Source of the DNA: Rhodocyclaceae bacterium
GTDB lineage: Bacteria; Pseudomonadota; Gammaproteobacteria; Burkholderiales; Rhodocyclaceae
DNA length: 35,838 bases
Direction: 5' to 3'
Assembly: GCA_020445785.1 (NCBI GenBank)
Contig: JAGRFZ010000086.1
Coordinates: forward strand, 1 to 35,838
The notes beneath the pieces are model-generated. The model had not been told where the DNA came from. It did not search any database and worked only from the letters and a program-made list of their open reading frames with translations. The translations under genes were made by a program, and so were the position numbers. Of the stretch, positions 1 to 6,868 are shown piece by piece (position 1 is the stretch's first letter; each line of letters begins with the position of its first letter).

Positions 1-1
1 G

Positions 2-1156
2 ATCCAGGACATGGACACCCTGCACGCCCAAAGCGATCTTTCGTCACGCTTCGAAGCCGCCGGTCTCCAGCACGCGGTACTCGCCGGCGTCGATGTCGCA
101 AAGGAGGAGAAAACCGTGTACTTCGCCCGCAACGCCGCCCAGGGCGGCGTCGACCTGGACAAGCCCAATACCACGATCGGCACCCCCGACGACGGCGCGA
201 GCGTGGACGAGTCGAGCCGGGTGTTGGGCGTGCGCAGCGCCTTCGAGGCGACCGCCTTTGGCCTCTATGCCCAGGATCTGATCCAGGTCGCGGAACACTG
301 GAAGCTGCTTGCCGGCCTGCGCTACGACGGCATGCACGGCGAATACACCGACTACGATTATGCTGGCGATCGTATCCGTGGCGGAGGCACGGTCACCGCG
401 GACGCCGTCACCGACTACCAGCAAAACATCTACAAGTTCAGCCATCGCTTCGGCGCCCTCTACCAGCCAGCGCCACGGCTCAGCATCCACTTTTCCTACG
501 GCACGTCGTTCAACACGTCCGGCGACACCTACTCCTACAGCGCCGAGACGGTGAACACGCCGCCGGAGGAAAGCCGCAACATCGAGGTCGGTGCCCGCAT
601 CGACAGTGCCGACCGTCGCTTCACCCACCGCTTTGCGGTATTTCGCACGACCAAGTTCCACGAGCGCAATACCGATCCCTTGCTCGACGTGGCCGTGCTT
701 TCGGGCAAGCGGCACGCGGCCGGCTTCGAATGGGATTTCAGCGGCTATCTGACCCCCCGCTGGGAAATCTATGGCTCGTACATGTGGATGCCGATCGCCA
801 AGATCGACAAGGCCGCTCCGGGCGGCCGTGGCGAGCAGGAGGGAGAGCGGCCCGCCCTGACGCCGAAGCATTCGGGCACGGTATGGAGCACCTACCTGCT
901 GACCGACGATCTGCGCGCGGGCGGCGGCGTCAACTTTCGCAGCCGCCAGCAGCCCAACCGGAATCCCGGCTGGTATGCCCCCGGCTACGCCACCGTGGAT
1001 CTGATGGCCGAATACACCGTCACGCCCGAACGCTTCGTCATCAAGGGCCACGTCACCAACCTGTTCGACAAGCTGTATGCGGACCAGCTCTACCCCGGCC
1101 ACTACATTCCGGGCCCGGGCCGCACGGTCCTGCTGACCGCATCGCTGAAGTTCTGA
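2..1156 (+). CDS. TonB-dependent siderophore receptor, C-terminal part (5' end outside window)
   Basis: This is the C-terminal part of an outer-membrane TonB-dependent receptor that would import ferric siderophores using energy from TonB-ExbBD. The frame is open from the first bases of the window, so the Met at position 11 is probably internal and the plug domain lies upstream. Visible barrel hallmarks are alternating strands such as FGLYAQDLIQV and LLAGLRYD, the late motif ATVDLMAEYTVT, the penultimate-strand motif VTNLFDKLYADQLYPGHYIPGPGR, split here as NLFDKLYADQ and PGPGRTVLL, and a terminal Phe typical of barrels inserted by BamA. The PiuC-type hydroxylase gene that follows 54 bases downstream is the usual partner of PiuA/Fiu catecholate receptors, which supports that subfamily; exact ligand unknown. 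Fur control is likely from family knowledge but its promoter is not in view. Confidence 0.93.
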   Translation: MQDMDTLHAQSDLSSRFEAAGLQHAVLAGVDVAKEEKTVYFARNAAQGGVDLDKPNTTIGTPDDGASVDESSRVLGVRSAFEATAFGLYAQDLIQVAEHWKLLAGLRYDGMHGEYTDYDYAGDRIRGGGTVTADAVTDYQQNIYKFSHRFGALYQPAPRLSIHFSYGTSFNTSGDTYSYSAETVNTPPEESRNIEVGARIDSADRRFTHRFAVFRTTKFHERNTDPLLDVAVLSGKRHAAGFEWDFSGYLTPRWEIYGSYMWMPIAKIDKAAPGGRGEQEGERPALTPKHSGTVWSTYLLTDDLRAGGGVNFRSRQQPNRNPGWYAPGYATVDLMAEYTVTPERFVIKGHVTNLFDKLYADQLYPGHYIPGPGRTVLLTASLKF

Positions 1157-1162
1157 TGCGCC

Positions 1163-1184
1163 GCCCGCCGCGATCGCGGCGGGC
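1163..1184. repeat. 22-bp perfect palindrome (10-bp arms) between receptor and hydroxylase genes
   Basis: The arms GCCCGCCGCG and CGCGGCGGGC are separated by AT. It could form a strong mRNA hairpin that protects or attenuates the receptor message relative to the downstream genes. No T-run follows, so it is not a classical intrinsic terminator. Confidence 0.6.
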
Positions 1185-1210
1185 GCCACCTCACCTCGGA
1201 CATCGATGCC

Positions 1211-1894
1211 ATGCTGCTCCAGATCCCAGACCTGCTGACCACCGCCCAAGTCCGCCGCGCGCGCGAGTTGCTTTCCGACGCGCCTTGGCATGCCGGCAGC
1301 ACCACCGCCGGCAGCCAGGCCGCGTCGGCCAAGCACAACCAACAGTTGCCGCGCCACTGCGAGGCCGCCCGTTTCGTCTCGCGCAGCGTGGTCGAGGCAG
1401 TCGAGCGCAGCCCACTGCTGCTCACCGCTACGCTGCCGCGGCGCCTCGTTGCCCCCCAGGTCAATCGCTATGGCGGCGATTGGCCGAGCTACGGCGAGCA
1501 CGTGGACAATGCCGTGCGCACCGACCCGGAGACCGGCGACCGGGTCCGCACCGACATCTCGTGCACGGTCTTCCTGTCCGATCCCGACGAATACGACGGC
1601 GGCGAATTGCTGGTGCGCGACAGCTTCGGCGCACACGGCGTCAAGTTGCCGGCAGGCCATGCGGTGATCTACCCCGGCACCAGCGTCCATCAGGTCACGC
1701 CGGTGACACGGGGATGGCGCCTGGCCTGCTTCTTCTGGATCGAGAGCCTGGTGCGCAGCGCCGAGCAACGCCGCCTGCTGTTCGATTTCGACGTCGCGCT
1801 GATGCACTTGCGCGAGGCGCACGGCGACGATGACCATACCGTCGCCCTGTCCGGCGCCTACCACAACCTGCTGCGTATGTGGGCGGGGCACTGA
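1211..1894 (+). CDS. piuC: PKHD-type Fe(II)/2-oxoglutarate-dependent hydroxylase, PiuC/YbiX family
   Basis: A 227-residue cytoplasmic oxygenase of the PiuC/YbiX family. The iron ligands are visible as H97 and D99 (in GEHVDNAV) and a distal H160 (in TSVHQVTP), with an Arg about ten residues later (RGWR) placed to bind 2-oxoglutarate. The N-terminus [13 protein letters not shown] and the region [17 protein letters not shown] are typical of prolyl-4-hydroxylase-like folds. Length matches the family (about 225 residues). It follows the receptor gene on the same strand, the common arrangement for iron-regulated piu loci. The substrate is not established for the family; a role in processing siderophore or receptor-related molecules is inferred from context. 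The ATG at 1211 is the only good start, since the nearby ATG at 1206 is out of frame. Confidence 0.93.
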   Translation: MLLQIPDLLTTAQVRRARELLSDAPWHAGSTTAGSQAASAKHNQQLPRHCEAARFVSRSVVEAVERSPLLLTATLPRRLVAPQVNRYGGDWPSYGEHVDNAVRTDPETGDRVRTDISCTVFLSDPDEYDGGELLVRDSFGAHGVKLPAGHAVIYPGTSVHQVTPVTRGWRLACFFWIESLVRSAEQRRLLFDFDVALMHLREAHGDDDHTVALSGAYHNLLRMWAGH

Positions 1895-1895
1895 G

Positions 1896-3002
1896 GTGGT
1901 GGCGCACGCGCTGCCCGTCAGCCTGTCCGGCTACGCCCGCGCCGCAGCCGACCGACTCGACGTCGAAGCCCTGGCCTATTTCGACGGCGGCGCCGGCGAC
2001 GAGATCTCGCGTGCCGCCAACGGCCGCGCCTGGCAGGTGCCGACGCTGGTGCCGAGAATCCTGCGCCGACTCGCCGACGGATCCACCCGTTGCCCACTGC
2101 TGGGCCGGACGTTGGCCCATCCGATTCTGCTGGCGCCGGTCGCCTACCAGCGCCTGGCCCACCCCGACGGCGAACTCGCGGCGGCCTGCGCGGCCTCCGC
2201 CCAGGGCGCCGGACTGGTGTTGAGCACCCAGGCGAGCGTGCCGCTCGAGGCGGTCTCGGCGGCGATCGCCGACGACCCCGATCGCGGCCCACTCTGGTTC
2301 CAGCTCTATCTGCAGCACGACGAACGCTTCAATCGCGCGCTGGTGCGGCGCGTCGAAGCGGCCGGCTACGAAGCCATCGTGGTAACCGTGGATGCGCCCT
2401 GCAGCGGCGTGCGGGATCGAGAACGGGCGGCGGGCTTCGAGCTTCCGCATGGCGTTTCGGCGGTCAACCTGGCGGACCTGCCGCCACGGCGGGCAGCGCC
2501 CCCGGGCCTGTGCAACGGCTTGGTGCAGAACGCCCCGACCTGGGAAGACATCGCGCGGCTCGTTCGCGCGACCCGCCTGCCGCTGCTGCTCAAGGGCGTG
2601 CTTCACCCCGACGACGCGCGCCAGGCCCACGCCATCGGCGTCGCGGGAATCATCGTCTCCAACCACGGCGGGCGAGTCCTCGACACCGCCATCCCCACCG
2701 CCCATGCACTGCCGGCAGTGGCCGACGCGGTCGGCGGCAAGATGGCCGTGCTGGTCGACGGCGGCATCCGCCGCGGCACCGATATCGTCAAGGCGCTGGC
2801 GCTCGGCGCCGACGCCGTCCTGATCGGCCGGCCCTTGGTCCACGGACTGGCGGTCGCCGGTGCCCACGGGGTCGCCCACGTCATTCGCTTGCTGCGTGAC
2901 GAACTGGAGATCGCGATGGCCCTGTGCGGCTGCGCCACGATCGCCGACATCGACGCCTCGCTGCTCGGTCCGGCGCAGCCGTCCCATTCACAGCCGCCCT
3001 AG
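1896..3002 (+). CDS. FMN-dependent alpha-hydroxy-acid oxidase/dehydrogenase (lactate oxidase-like)
   Basis: A 368-residue TIM-barrel flavoenzyme of the glycolate oxidase/L-lactate dehydrogenase family, which oxidises a 2-hydroxy acid to the 2-oxo acid with FMN. Diagnostic motifs are PILLAPVAYQRLAHPDGE near the N-terminus, VVTVDAP, the catalytic SNHGGRVLDT (active-site His near residue 256), and the FMN-phosphate loop VDGGIRRGTDIVKALALGADAVLIGRP, read here as VDGGIRRGTD and ALGADAVLIGRP. The start is taken as GTG 1896, one base after the upstream stop; an upstream in-frame ATG at 1830 would overlap piuC by 65 bases and adds an unrelated Pro/Cys-rich stretch. It is cotranscribed with piuC. Its 3' end overlaps azlD on the other strand by 15 bases. 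Substrate undetermined; lactate or another small 2-hydroxy acid is plausible. Confidence 0.88.
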   Translation: MVAHALPVSLSGYARAAADRLDVEALAYFDGGAGDEISRAANGRAWQVPTLVPRILRRLADGSTRCPLLGRTLAHPILLAPVAYQRLAHPDGELAAACAASAQGAGLVLSTQASVPLEAVSAAIADDPDRGPLWFQLYLQHDERFNRALVRRVEAAGYEAIVVTVDAPCSGVRDRERAAGFELPHGVSAVNLADLPPRRAAPPGLCNGLVQNAPTWEDIARLVRATRLPLLLKGVLHPDDARQAHAIGVAGIIVSNHGGRVLDTAIPTAHALPAVADAVGGKMAVLVDGGIRRGTDIVKALALGADAVLIGRPLVHGLAVAGAHGVAHVIRLLRDELEIAMALCGCATIADIDASLLGPAQPSHSQPP

Positions 3003-3317
3003 CCAGACGACGCCCATGCCGACGATGAACGGCAACCACGGATTGCGCCAGCGCAGGGCTACGCCGAATGCCGCCAGACCGGCCACCAGCTTGGGGTTGA
3101 ACGGGTCGAGCCGGCCATCGAGCAGCAACATGTCGGGAAATACCAGGGCGGCCAATGCCGCCGCCGGCGCGTAGCGCAAGGCCCGTTGCAGGGACTCGGG
3201 CAGCCGTGCCCTGCGGCCGGCGACGATGAAGCTGCCGCGGGGTAGGTGGGTAGCCACCGCAATCAGCACGAAGGCCAGCCACAGCCAGCCACCGGACAGG
3301 AGCGGGCCTTCGCTCAC
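2988..3317 (-). CDS. azlD: AzlD family protein, small subunit of branched-chain amino-acid exporter
   Basis: A 109-residue integral membrane protein of the AzlD family, with about four hydrophobic segments (WLWLAFVLIAVATHLPR, the AALAALVFP stretch, LVAGLAAFGVALRW, LPFIVGMGVVWLGRL). AzlC and AzlD act together to export branched-chain amino acids and analogues. The GTG start at 3317 overlaps the azlC stop in a GTGA arrangement, a translational-coupling signature. A longer in-frame reading upstream is a shadow of azlC. The gene converges on the FMN oxidase gene and overlaps its last 15 bases. Confidence 0.85.
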   Translation of the reverse strand: MSEGPLLSGGWLWLAFVLIAVATHLPRGSFIVAGRRARLPESLQRALRYAPAAALAALVFPDMLLLDGRLDPFNPKLVAGLAAFGVALRWRNPWLPFIVGMGVVWLGRL

Positions 3318-4018
3318 CGCGCGGGACCGCGCGATTGCCAGCGCTCGGCGGCGAATCCGGCGGCGATGCCGAGCATGATGCCGCCGATCATGCCGAGCTT
3401 GAGCGGCATGTCTGCGAGCAACACCGTGGCGACACCGCCGACCAGCGCCGCCACCATCATCGGGCGCGCCCGGGCGATCGGCGCCAGCAGTGTGATCAGC
3501 GCGATCGTGGCCATGAATTCGAGCGACCAGTCCTGCGGCAATGCACCCGCGCCGAGTACGCCGCACAGCACGAAGACTTGCCACAGCACCCATGCGTAGG
3601 CCGAGGGTGCCAGAAAGAAGCCCATTCGCCAGTCGCGATCCTCGCTGGCCAACATGCGCTCGGCGCCGATCGCGAACACGCCGTCGACCAGCAGGTAGCC
3701 GCTGAGCATGCGCTGCAGCAGCGGCACCCGCTCGAAGGCCGGCGCCAGCGCGGCCGAGAAGATCAGGAAGCGCAGGTTGAGCACCAGCGCGGTCACCGCG
3801 ATCAGCCACAGGGGCGCGCCTGCGCCGATCAACGGCAGCGTTCCCAGTTGCGCCGTGCCGGCGAACACGATCAGGTTCATGCCGACCGCCTCGACCACCG
3901 AAAGCCCGGTCGAACGCATCGCCACCCCGGTCACCAGCGCCCAGGGAATCAGCCCTACCGACAACGGCAGGAAGGCGCGGAAGCCCTCTCGGGCGCCCAT
4001 GCGAAAGGACTCGGTCAC
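3314..4018 (-). CDS. azlC: AzlC family branched-chain amino-acid exporter, large subunit
   Basis: A 234-residue polytopic membrane protein. The family signatures are the N-terminal GAREGFRAFLPLSVGLIPWALVTGVA, seen as REGFRAFLPLSVGLIPWA, then NLIVFAGTAQLGTLPLIGAGAPL and the conserved NLRFLIFSAALAP. Several transmembrane helices are evident along the length. Exports leucine, isoleucine, valine or toxic analogues in characterised relatives. It lies 7 bases downstream of the unrecognised 313-residue gene on the same strand, so the three minus-strand genes may share a transcript. Confidence 0.92.
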   Translation of the reverse strand: MTESFRMGAREGFRAFLPLSVGLIPWALVTGVAMRSTGLSVVEAVGMNLIVFAGTAQLGTLPLIGAGAPLWLIAVTALVLNLRFLIFSAALAPAFERVPLLQRMLSGYLLVDGVFAIGAERMLASEDRDWRMGFFLAPSAYAWVLWQVFVLCGVLGAGALPQDWSLEFMATIALITLLAPIARARPMMVAALVGGVATVLLADMPLKLGMIGGIMLGIAAGFAAERWQSRGPAR

Positions 4019-4025
4019 CGCAGCC

Positions 4026-4967
4026 CTACTGGTCCGGACGGGCGGTGGTCAGCGGGAAGGGGTCGACCCAGACGCCGCCATCCTCGGCCCGACGAATGCG
4101 CAGACCAAGGGAAGCGAACACCGCGCAGACGTCGCCCTGCAGCGCCAGGTAGATCGATTCGGTGGTCCGGGAGGGGCTCGCGAAGAGCATGCCCAATCGA
4201 TGCATCAAGGTCCCCCAGAGCGGGCCGAGCGGGCTCGACTCGAGCAACGACTGGTACTCCGGCCCGATCTCGTCGAGCGGGCGCTCGAGACCGGCGAGAT
4301 AGCCCTGGCAGTGCGCGGCGGTCTGTGCCAAGTGGGCAATCCGACCGCAACTGCGGGCAAACAGGCCGTCGATGTCGCCGCTGCCCAGGTGAAGGACGAT
4401 TTCCTCGTTCATCGCCGGTGGCAGCGCCTCGAGCAAATCGGCGAGATGGGTGAGCATCAGGTCCGAGCCTTGGGGGAGCGACCAGACCGCACGGCGCGTC
4501 GAGAAGTACTCGGCCCACATCGACTCGGCGATCGGCAGAAGCTGACGGTCGAACTCGCAATCGAGCAGCATCTCTAGGGAGTCGGACTGACCCAGCCGAC
4601 AACGAGCGTCGTGGATCCGGCACAGTTCGCGATGGAACAGGTGGACGAAGCCGGCCACCTGTTCGGCGTCCCCGGCCAGCGCAGCGGCCATGTGGCCGGC
4701 ATCGATCAGCAAGCGGACCGAGTCCGGGCGATGGAGGGCACGAACCACTCCGGCCGAGACCTGTTCGCCGGTCTCGGCGCGCAAGGCTTCGGCAAAGTCA
4801 TCGGCCAGGATGACGGTCTCCAGTTCGTCGAGGACAAGATCGCGATCGCGCTCGACGATGCGGGACAACAAGGTGTCGAGGACCTGCGCCAGCATGCTGC
4901 CCGCCTCACCGATCTGCTCCCCGCGGCACTCGACCTTGATTTCCATCGTCACGTTCTGCCCTGCCAT
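4026..4967 (-). CDS. Unrecognised 313-residue soluble protein
   Basis: I do not recognise this family. It is a 313-residue, mostly helical, acidic protein with no signal peptide or membrane span. Cys and His are scattered (for example HRELCRIHDARCRLG and CGRIAHLAQTAAHCQGYL), not arranged in an obvious metal motif. The C-terminal part TTESIYLALQGDVCAVFASLGLRIRR resembles a small alpha/beta dimerisation unit, but this is weak. The start is uncertain: ATG 4967 sits inside an inverted repeat and lacks a clear ribosome site; ATG 4946 (seven residues later, MEIKVEC) is an alternative. It is just upstream of azlCD, and codon use looks like the neighbours, so it is very likely a real gene. Confidence 0.7.
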   Translation of the reverse strand: MAGQNVTMEIKVECRGEQIGEAGSMLAQVLDTLLSRIVERDRDLVLDELETVILADDFAEALRAETGEQVSAGVVRALHRPDSVRLLIDAGHMAAALAGDAEQVAGFVHLFHRELCRIHDARCRLGQSDSLEMLLDCEFDRQLLPIAESMWAEYFSTRRAVWSLPQGSDLMLTHLADLLEALPPAMNEEIVLHLGSGDIDGLFARSCGRIAHLAQTAAHCQGYLAGLERPLDEIGPEYQSLLESSPLGPLWGTLMHRLGMLFASPSRTTESIYLALQGDVCAVFASLGLRIRRAEDGGVWVDPFPLTTARPDQ

Positions 4968-4990
4968 CGAAGAAGACGATCTTCGATTGT
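4967..4990 (-). promoter_or_regulatory. Inverted repeat plus TACAAT-like -10 at the start of the 313-residue gene
   Basis: Arms TCGAAGA (4967-4973) and TCTTCGA (4980-4986) flank six bases, and on the minus strand TACAAT (4985-4990) overlaps the outer arm. This could be a -10 element with an operator, or a leader hairpin. No convincing -35 is seen. If TACAAT is the -10, the leader to ATG 4967 is only about 12 bases, favouring the ATG at 4946. Confidence 0.35.
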
Positions 4991-5071
4991 AGTCGGCTTC
5001 GCTCGCTGCGGCCCGCCTGGTGCGGGCGCCGAGCCTGTCGGGTCGCGAGGACGCGCGAACGATTGAAACAA

Positions 5072-5111
5072 GCCATCGTCATGATGGCGGCGACCGAAGC
5101 AGGCACTTCGG
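5072..5111. repeat. Two adjacent short inverted repeats upstream of the 106-residue gene
   Basis: The first is GCCATC-GTCAT-GATGGC (5072-5088). The second is CCGAAG (5094-5099) with CTTCGG (5106-5111). Together they occupy the 50 bases before the ribosome-binding site of the small gene and could be leader hairpins or an operator. Confidence 0.4.
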
Positions 5112-5133
5112 CCATCGAACAGGAGATCTGCCC

Positions 5134-5454
5134 ATGAATTCCGCCAACCACCCGAACCGTCCGGCCACTTGGCTGGACCTCGTGCGCGCAGCCCACGACG
5201 GCGGCGCTGGTGTCCGCATCCACCCCGTCCGCCCGAGCACGGGTGGGCCGCGGCTGGCCATATCGCTGGCCTCGCGAATGCTCCACTCCAACGACGGTCG
5301 GATCACCGTGTTCGCGGACGGAGACGCGGCGGCCCGATTCCTCACGCTCGCCGGCATCACACGCTGGGAACCGGGAGAGATGCTGCCGGCCGCACGGATT
5401 GCCGCGGGTCGCGCGCAGTGTCTGGGGTTGCGCAGCGGACGCCTCGACGGTTGA
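5134..5454 (+). CDS. Small hypothetical protein, 106 residues
   Basis: Not recognised. The ATG at 5134 is preceded by AGGAGA (5121-5126), a good ribosome-binding site; an in-frame extension to 5020 covers a region of inverted repeats and is less likely. The product is soluble with an N-terminal amphipathic stretch (TWLDLVRAAHDGG), a central SLASRMLHSNDGRITVFADGDAAARFL region that may form a beta-alpha unit, and a single Cys near the C-terminus. It stands divergent from the 313-residue gene and convergent with the helix-hairpin-helix gene. Moderately likely to be real because of the ribosome site. Confidence 0.5.
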   Translation: MNSANHPNRPATWLDLVRAAHDGGAGVRIHPVRPSTGGPRLAISLASRMLHSNDGRITVFADGDAAARFLTLAGITRWEPGEMLPAARIAAGRAQCLGLRSGRLDG

Positions 5455-5536
5455 GTCCGACCGCTGCGGCGGTTCGCAGGCGGGGGCAGCGTCGCCCCGG
5501 CTGCGACCGAACATGGCCGCAGCATCCGGGCGGAAG

Positions 5537-5568
5537 GCGAGCGCGGCGGGCGTTTCCCGCCGCGTCGC
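5537..5568. terminator. Hairpin between convergent genes
   Basis: Arms CGCGGCGGG (5542-5550) and CCCGCCGCG (5556-5564) enclose CGTTT; GCGA/TCGC extends the stem around one bulged base. It lies between two converging genes and probably ends or stabilises both transcripts, though no T-run is present. Confidence 0.5.
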
Positions 5569-5585
5569 CCGCGCCCGGCAGGCCC

Positions 5586-6746
5586 TTACAGGACGAGCTG
5601 GGAGCGGAGCTTGTCGAGCAACTTCGGACCCAGCCCCTTGATGCGAGTGACGTCCTCCAGCTTGGCATAGGGGCGACCGGCGACCACGGCGTCCGCCAGC
5701 TTCTTCGAGACGCCCTTGAGGGCGGCCAGTTCCACCGCCTTGGCCTTGTTGATCGAGATCGGCGCGACCTCGGGGGCCACCTTCGTGCTCTTGGCCGGCG
5801 CCGTCTTGCCGTTGGTTGACGGCTTCTTCTCGGCCACGGGCTTCGCTTCGGAAACGGGCTTCGCTTTGGCCACCGGCTTCGCTTCGGCCACCGGCTTCGC
5901 TTCGGCCGCCGGCTTCGCAGCGGCAGTCGGCTTGCTTTCAGCCACCGGCTTCTTCGGCTCGACTTCGGCCGCCGCTGCCGGCGCCGCGACCGGCGTATCG
6001 ATCGCTGCTGCCGCGCTGCTGGCCACCACGTAGGTCTGGGCGAAGCGCGAGAAGTCCCGCGTGACGAAGCCGCTCGGCGTCCATTCACGCAGCATCAGCG
6101 TCATGTGCCACTCGCCCGGCGGCAACTGCGCGGCCGGCAGCGAGAAATTGAGGTCGACGAAGGCGTCCTGGCCGGCCAGCGACCCGATCTGAATGCCGGC
6201 GACCGGTACTCCCTGGAAGTCGCCACCGCGATAGGCCACCGGCAAGGCCCACAACTCGAGCGACATCGTGCCGCTGAGGTTGCTCGGGTCCCGCGGGTTC
6301 TCGATCCTGCCGACGCCGAGTTCGACCTCGTCGCCCTCGAAGCGATAACCGACGACGCCGCCGAGTCGCGGCAGGTGGAAATGCTGGGGATGGGAGAACG
6401 CGGAGAAGTCGTGCTGCTCCTCTCCTTCCGGTCCGAAGCAGGCCAGGCGCAGGCCGACCCGGTGGGCGTGGTCGCCGGCCGGCAGGCTGGCAAGGGCGGA
6501 GCCGCCGACCGGGACCACCGCCCCTTGGGCTGCAGACACCGCCCCAAGCGGCACTTCGGCGATGCACACCGCCGGTCCGTTGTCGTCGGTCCAGAACTGC
6601 AGCTTCCAGTCGGCGACCGCGGCGCGCGCCGGGTCACAAATCTGCAGGTCTGCTTCGAAGTGGGCGACATCGCCTTCGATCCGGTAATTCATCGGGCCGG
6701 CAAAGCGCATCGCGGCGGCCTCGGGCGCAACAATCTGACTCATCAT
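5586..6746 (-). CDS. Helix-hairpin-helix protein with Lys/Ala/Pro repeat linker
   Basis: A 386-residue protein in three parts. Residues 1 to about 260 look like one or two beta-sandwich units rich in aromatic strands (YRIEGDVAHFEADLQI, WKLQFWTDDNG, WHMTLMLREWTPSGF). Residues of about 265-330 form a low-complexity linker of repeated PVAEAK-type hexads. The C-terminal part (from INKAKAVELAALKGVSKK to IKGLGPKLLDKLRSQL) is a helix-hairpin-helix pair of the ComEA type, with the GVSKKLA and GLGPKLL hairpins, which usually binds DNA non-specifically. No signal peptide is seen. The start may be either of the tandem ATGs (6746 or 6743). The role is unknown; a DNA- or nucleoid-associated function is inferred only from the C-terminal domain. 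Confidence 0.82.
   Translation of the reverse strand: MMSQIVAPEAAAMRFAGPMNYRIEGDVAHFEADLQICDPARAAVADWKLQFWTDDNGPAVCIAEVPLGAVSAAQGAVVPVGGSALASLPAGDHAHRVGLRLACFGPEGEEQHDFSAFSHPQHFHLPRLGGVVGYRFEGDEVELGVGRIENPRDPSNLSGTMSLELWALPVAYRGGDFQGVPVAGIQIGSLAGQDAFVDLNFSLPAAQLPPGEWHMTLMLREWTPSGFVTRDFSRFAQTYVVASSAAAAIDTPVAAPAAAAEVEPKKPVAESKPTAAAKPAAEAKPVAEAKPVAKAKPVSEAKPVAEKKPSTNGKTAPAKSTKVAPEVAPISINKAKAVELAALKGVSKKLADAVVAGRPYAKLEDVTRIKGLGPKLLDKLRSQLVL
5818..5950 (-). repeat. Degenerate 18-bp tandem repeats coding for PVAEAK-like hexads
   Basis: The linker DNA of the helix-hairpin-helix gene consists of about six imperfect 18-base units coding for variants of K-P-V-A-E-A. All changes keep frame, so unit loss or gain would only change linker length. 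Confidence 0.6.
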
Positions 6747-6774
6747 TCTGCTCGGGTGATTTCGACGGACCCGG

Positions 6775-6805
6775 ATTATAGTCAGAGCATGAAAAGTTTG
6801 TGCAA
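6775..6805 (-). promoter_or_regulatory. Sigma70-type promoter of the helix-hairpin-helix gene
   Basis: On the minus strand TTGCAC (6800-6805) is followed after 19 bases by a perfect TATAAT (6775-6780), which is 28 bases before ATG 6746. The spacer is slightly longer than ideal. The segment is conspicuously richer in A+T than its surroundings. Confidence 0.55.
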
Positions 6806-6806
6806 T

Positions 6807-6866
6807 CGCCGAAGATTTGTTGTTTTAGCGACAATTTCGGCGACTTTTTATGCACCAATCAGGTGC
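6807..6866. repeat. Two inverted repeats in the AT-richer gap
   Basis: CGCCGAA (6807-6813) pairs with TTCGGCG (6836-6842) over a long loop, and GCACC-AATCA-GGTGC (6852-6866) sits directly after the RND gene stop. A T-run (6845-6849) follows the first repeat on the plus strand, where no gene is read, so a terminator role is doubtful. Upstream control elements for the helix-hairpin-helix promoter are possible. Confidence 0.35.
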
Positions 6867-6868
6867 AG

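Noticed and set aside
44-1891. Minus-strand open frame of 615 codons
   Set aside because: Antisense to the receptor and piuC genes, with low-complexity Ala/Gly/Val composition and no family feature.
6807-6849. Intrinsic terminator on the plus strand (stem followed by a T-run)
   Set aside because: No plus-strand gene is read through this place, and on the minus strand the stem is followed by A rather than T.
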